This document shows, piece after piece, positions 63,083-64,000 of a stretch of 64,000 nt of DNA (within the stretch, counting starts at the first letter, position 1; every line of letters starts with the position of its first letter). The stretch covers positions 3,631,530 to 3,695,529 of the forward strand of contig NC_052401.1 in NCBI RefSeq assembly GCF_009389715.1, read 5' to 3'. The notes beneath the pieces were generated by a model. The model saw only the letters and a list, made by a program, of their open reading frames with translations. It ran no database searches and was not told where the DNA came from. The position numbers and the translations under genes are program-made. This DNA is from Phoenix dactylifera (taxonomy: Eukaryota > Streptophyta > Magnoliopsida > Arecales > Arecaceae).

Positions 63083-63936
63083 GGGGGCGTTTGGTATGGC
63101 ATGGTCATTATAAGATTAAGGGTGATGTGGGTGGAGGTGATGAGGGTTGCACCATGGTGATCCGACGTAGCAGTGATTCCAAATCACCTCCACTTTTTAA
63201 ATCACCACCCAACTCCATGATGGAAAATCCGTCCTTGAGGTCGGGTTTCCAAGATCATTCTAGGATAGTGATCTTGGGCTGAAATTTGGAGACAAAAATG
63301 CCCCTCAGTCCAGCAAAAAAATTGGTATATCAATATACCTAATATATTATATTAATATTATATATTATTATTACATTGATGTTAAATATATTAAATTTAT
63401 GATATGTATTATATTTAATATATTATTGATTATATTATTATTCAATTATAATTTTAAATTATGATATAAATATATTATTATAATTTATATTTATATTTTG
63501 AAATTATATAATATATTACTTCTATTTGTCTTATTTTTATAAACAAAATAAATATTAGTGTTAAAATAATAATACATCATAAGTATAAATGAAAATATTA
63601 ATTCTATAATAACAATTAATATATTTTTGTAGCATTAATAATTTCTAGGATTAATAAGTATATTTTTATAAAATATATTAATAATATATTATGTGATCAA
63701 TAAATATATATTATGAAATATGTCAGGGGGTAGTTTTGGTATTATATGGTTGGTGATCTTGGATTTTCATGGAATACCATACAGATTACTTGTGGATACT
63801 TAAAAAGTTTTAGTCACTGGAATATATCATACCAAATGCAGATTTTGGATAATCGGAGATCAGATTACCTCGGGAAAACGATCACCAGTAATCTAAGATC
63901 ACTTCAATGATTCCATTTGGGTTACCAAATGCCACC
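63083..63936. mobile_element. PIF/Harbinger-like MITE, 854 bp
   Basis: The left end GGGGGCGTTTGGTATGGC and the reverse complement of the right end, GGTGGCATTTGGTAACCC, form imperfect terminal inverted repeats. They are flanked by TAA at 63080-63082 and 63937-63939, the TWA target duplication expected of PIF/Harbinger. The core (63320-63720) is almost pure A/T, and both arms carry related GGTGATCTTGG/GATCACC words. No transposase is encoded. It sits inside CAND1 intron 5. Confidence 0.82.
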
Positions 63937-64000
63937 TAAATGTTATAACAGAAAGAGATATGAGAGGCCAACTGAAGATCAAAGGAGATAGTCAGGATTC

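Noticed and set aside
60763-64000. Searched for the next CAND1 exon (expected AVGYRFGPHLG)
   Set aside because: No matching segment was found in any + frame; the exon must lie beyond the window.
1-64000. Functional linkage of the five protein genes as a novel pathway cluster
   Set aside because: The genes have unrelated known roles, different strands and large spacers; nothing in the sequence supports co-regulation.

Overview
This window is nuclear DNA from a flowering plant. The evidence is split coding exons with GT-AG introns, a cytosolic-type tRNA-Thr, plant-specific gene families and plant-type transposable elements (solo LTRs, a TRIM, MITEs, a LINE relic). The protein sequences and the GC-rich first exons suggest a monocot, perhaps a palm, but that is inference. 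Most of the window is AT-rich intron and intergenic sequence, and almost all short open frames in it look like chance.

Layout. 1-3400 (+): 3' part of a CLAVATA1/BAM-type LRR receptor kinase, closest by eye to BAM3, with one intron inside the kinase domain. 4149-4222 (+): tRNA-Thr(AGU). 4804-5740: a complete solo LTR with 5-bp target-site duplications. About 5.7-13.8 kb: no gene seen, but a TRIM element (10112-10540), a MITE (11293-11750) and a second TIR element (12867-13354). 13835-17979 (-): type II prohibitin, five exons, one intron with a GC donor. 19586-30107 (-): MACPF-domain protein of the CAD1/NSL1 family, seven exons. About 30.9-38.7 kb: gene-poor, with a LINE relic carrying a long poly(A) tail and several short duplications. 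38728-48222 (-): UPF3, the nonsense-mediated decay factor, eleven exons. 49916-51132 (-): a second solo LTR of the same family as the first. 51.7-52.7 kb: a diverged segmental duplication. 53.6 kb to the end (+): 5' part of CAND1, first five coding exons, the gene continuing past the window, with a PIF/Harbinger-like MITE in its fifth intron.

The five protein genes have unrelated housekeeping, signalling or immunity roles (meristem/phloem peptide perception, mitochondrial inner-membrane scaffold, pore-domain immunity regulator, mRNA surveillance, cullin-RING ligase exchange). They are neighbours, not an operon or pathway cluster. Exon models were assembled by hand from reading-frame continuity, splice dinucleotides and remembered family sequence. 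Phases close exactly in all three complete genes (292, 601 and 562 residues). I did not find a convincing new biological system. The most distinctive observations are the paired solo LTRs with intact target duplications, the unannotated-looking TRIM with a tRNA-Met primer site, a duplicated splice acceptor in the CAND1 leader, and a GC-AG intron in the prohibitin gene.
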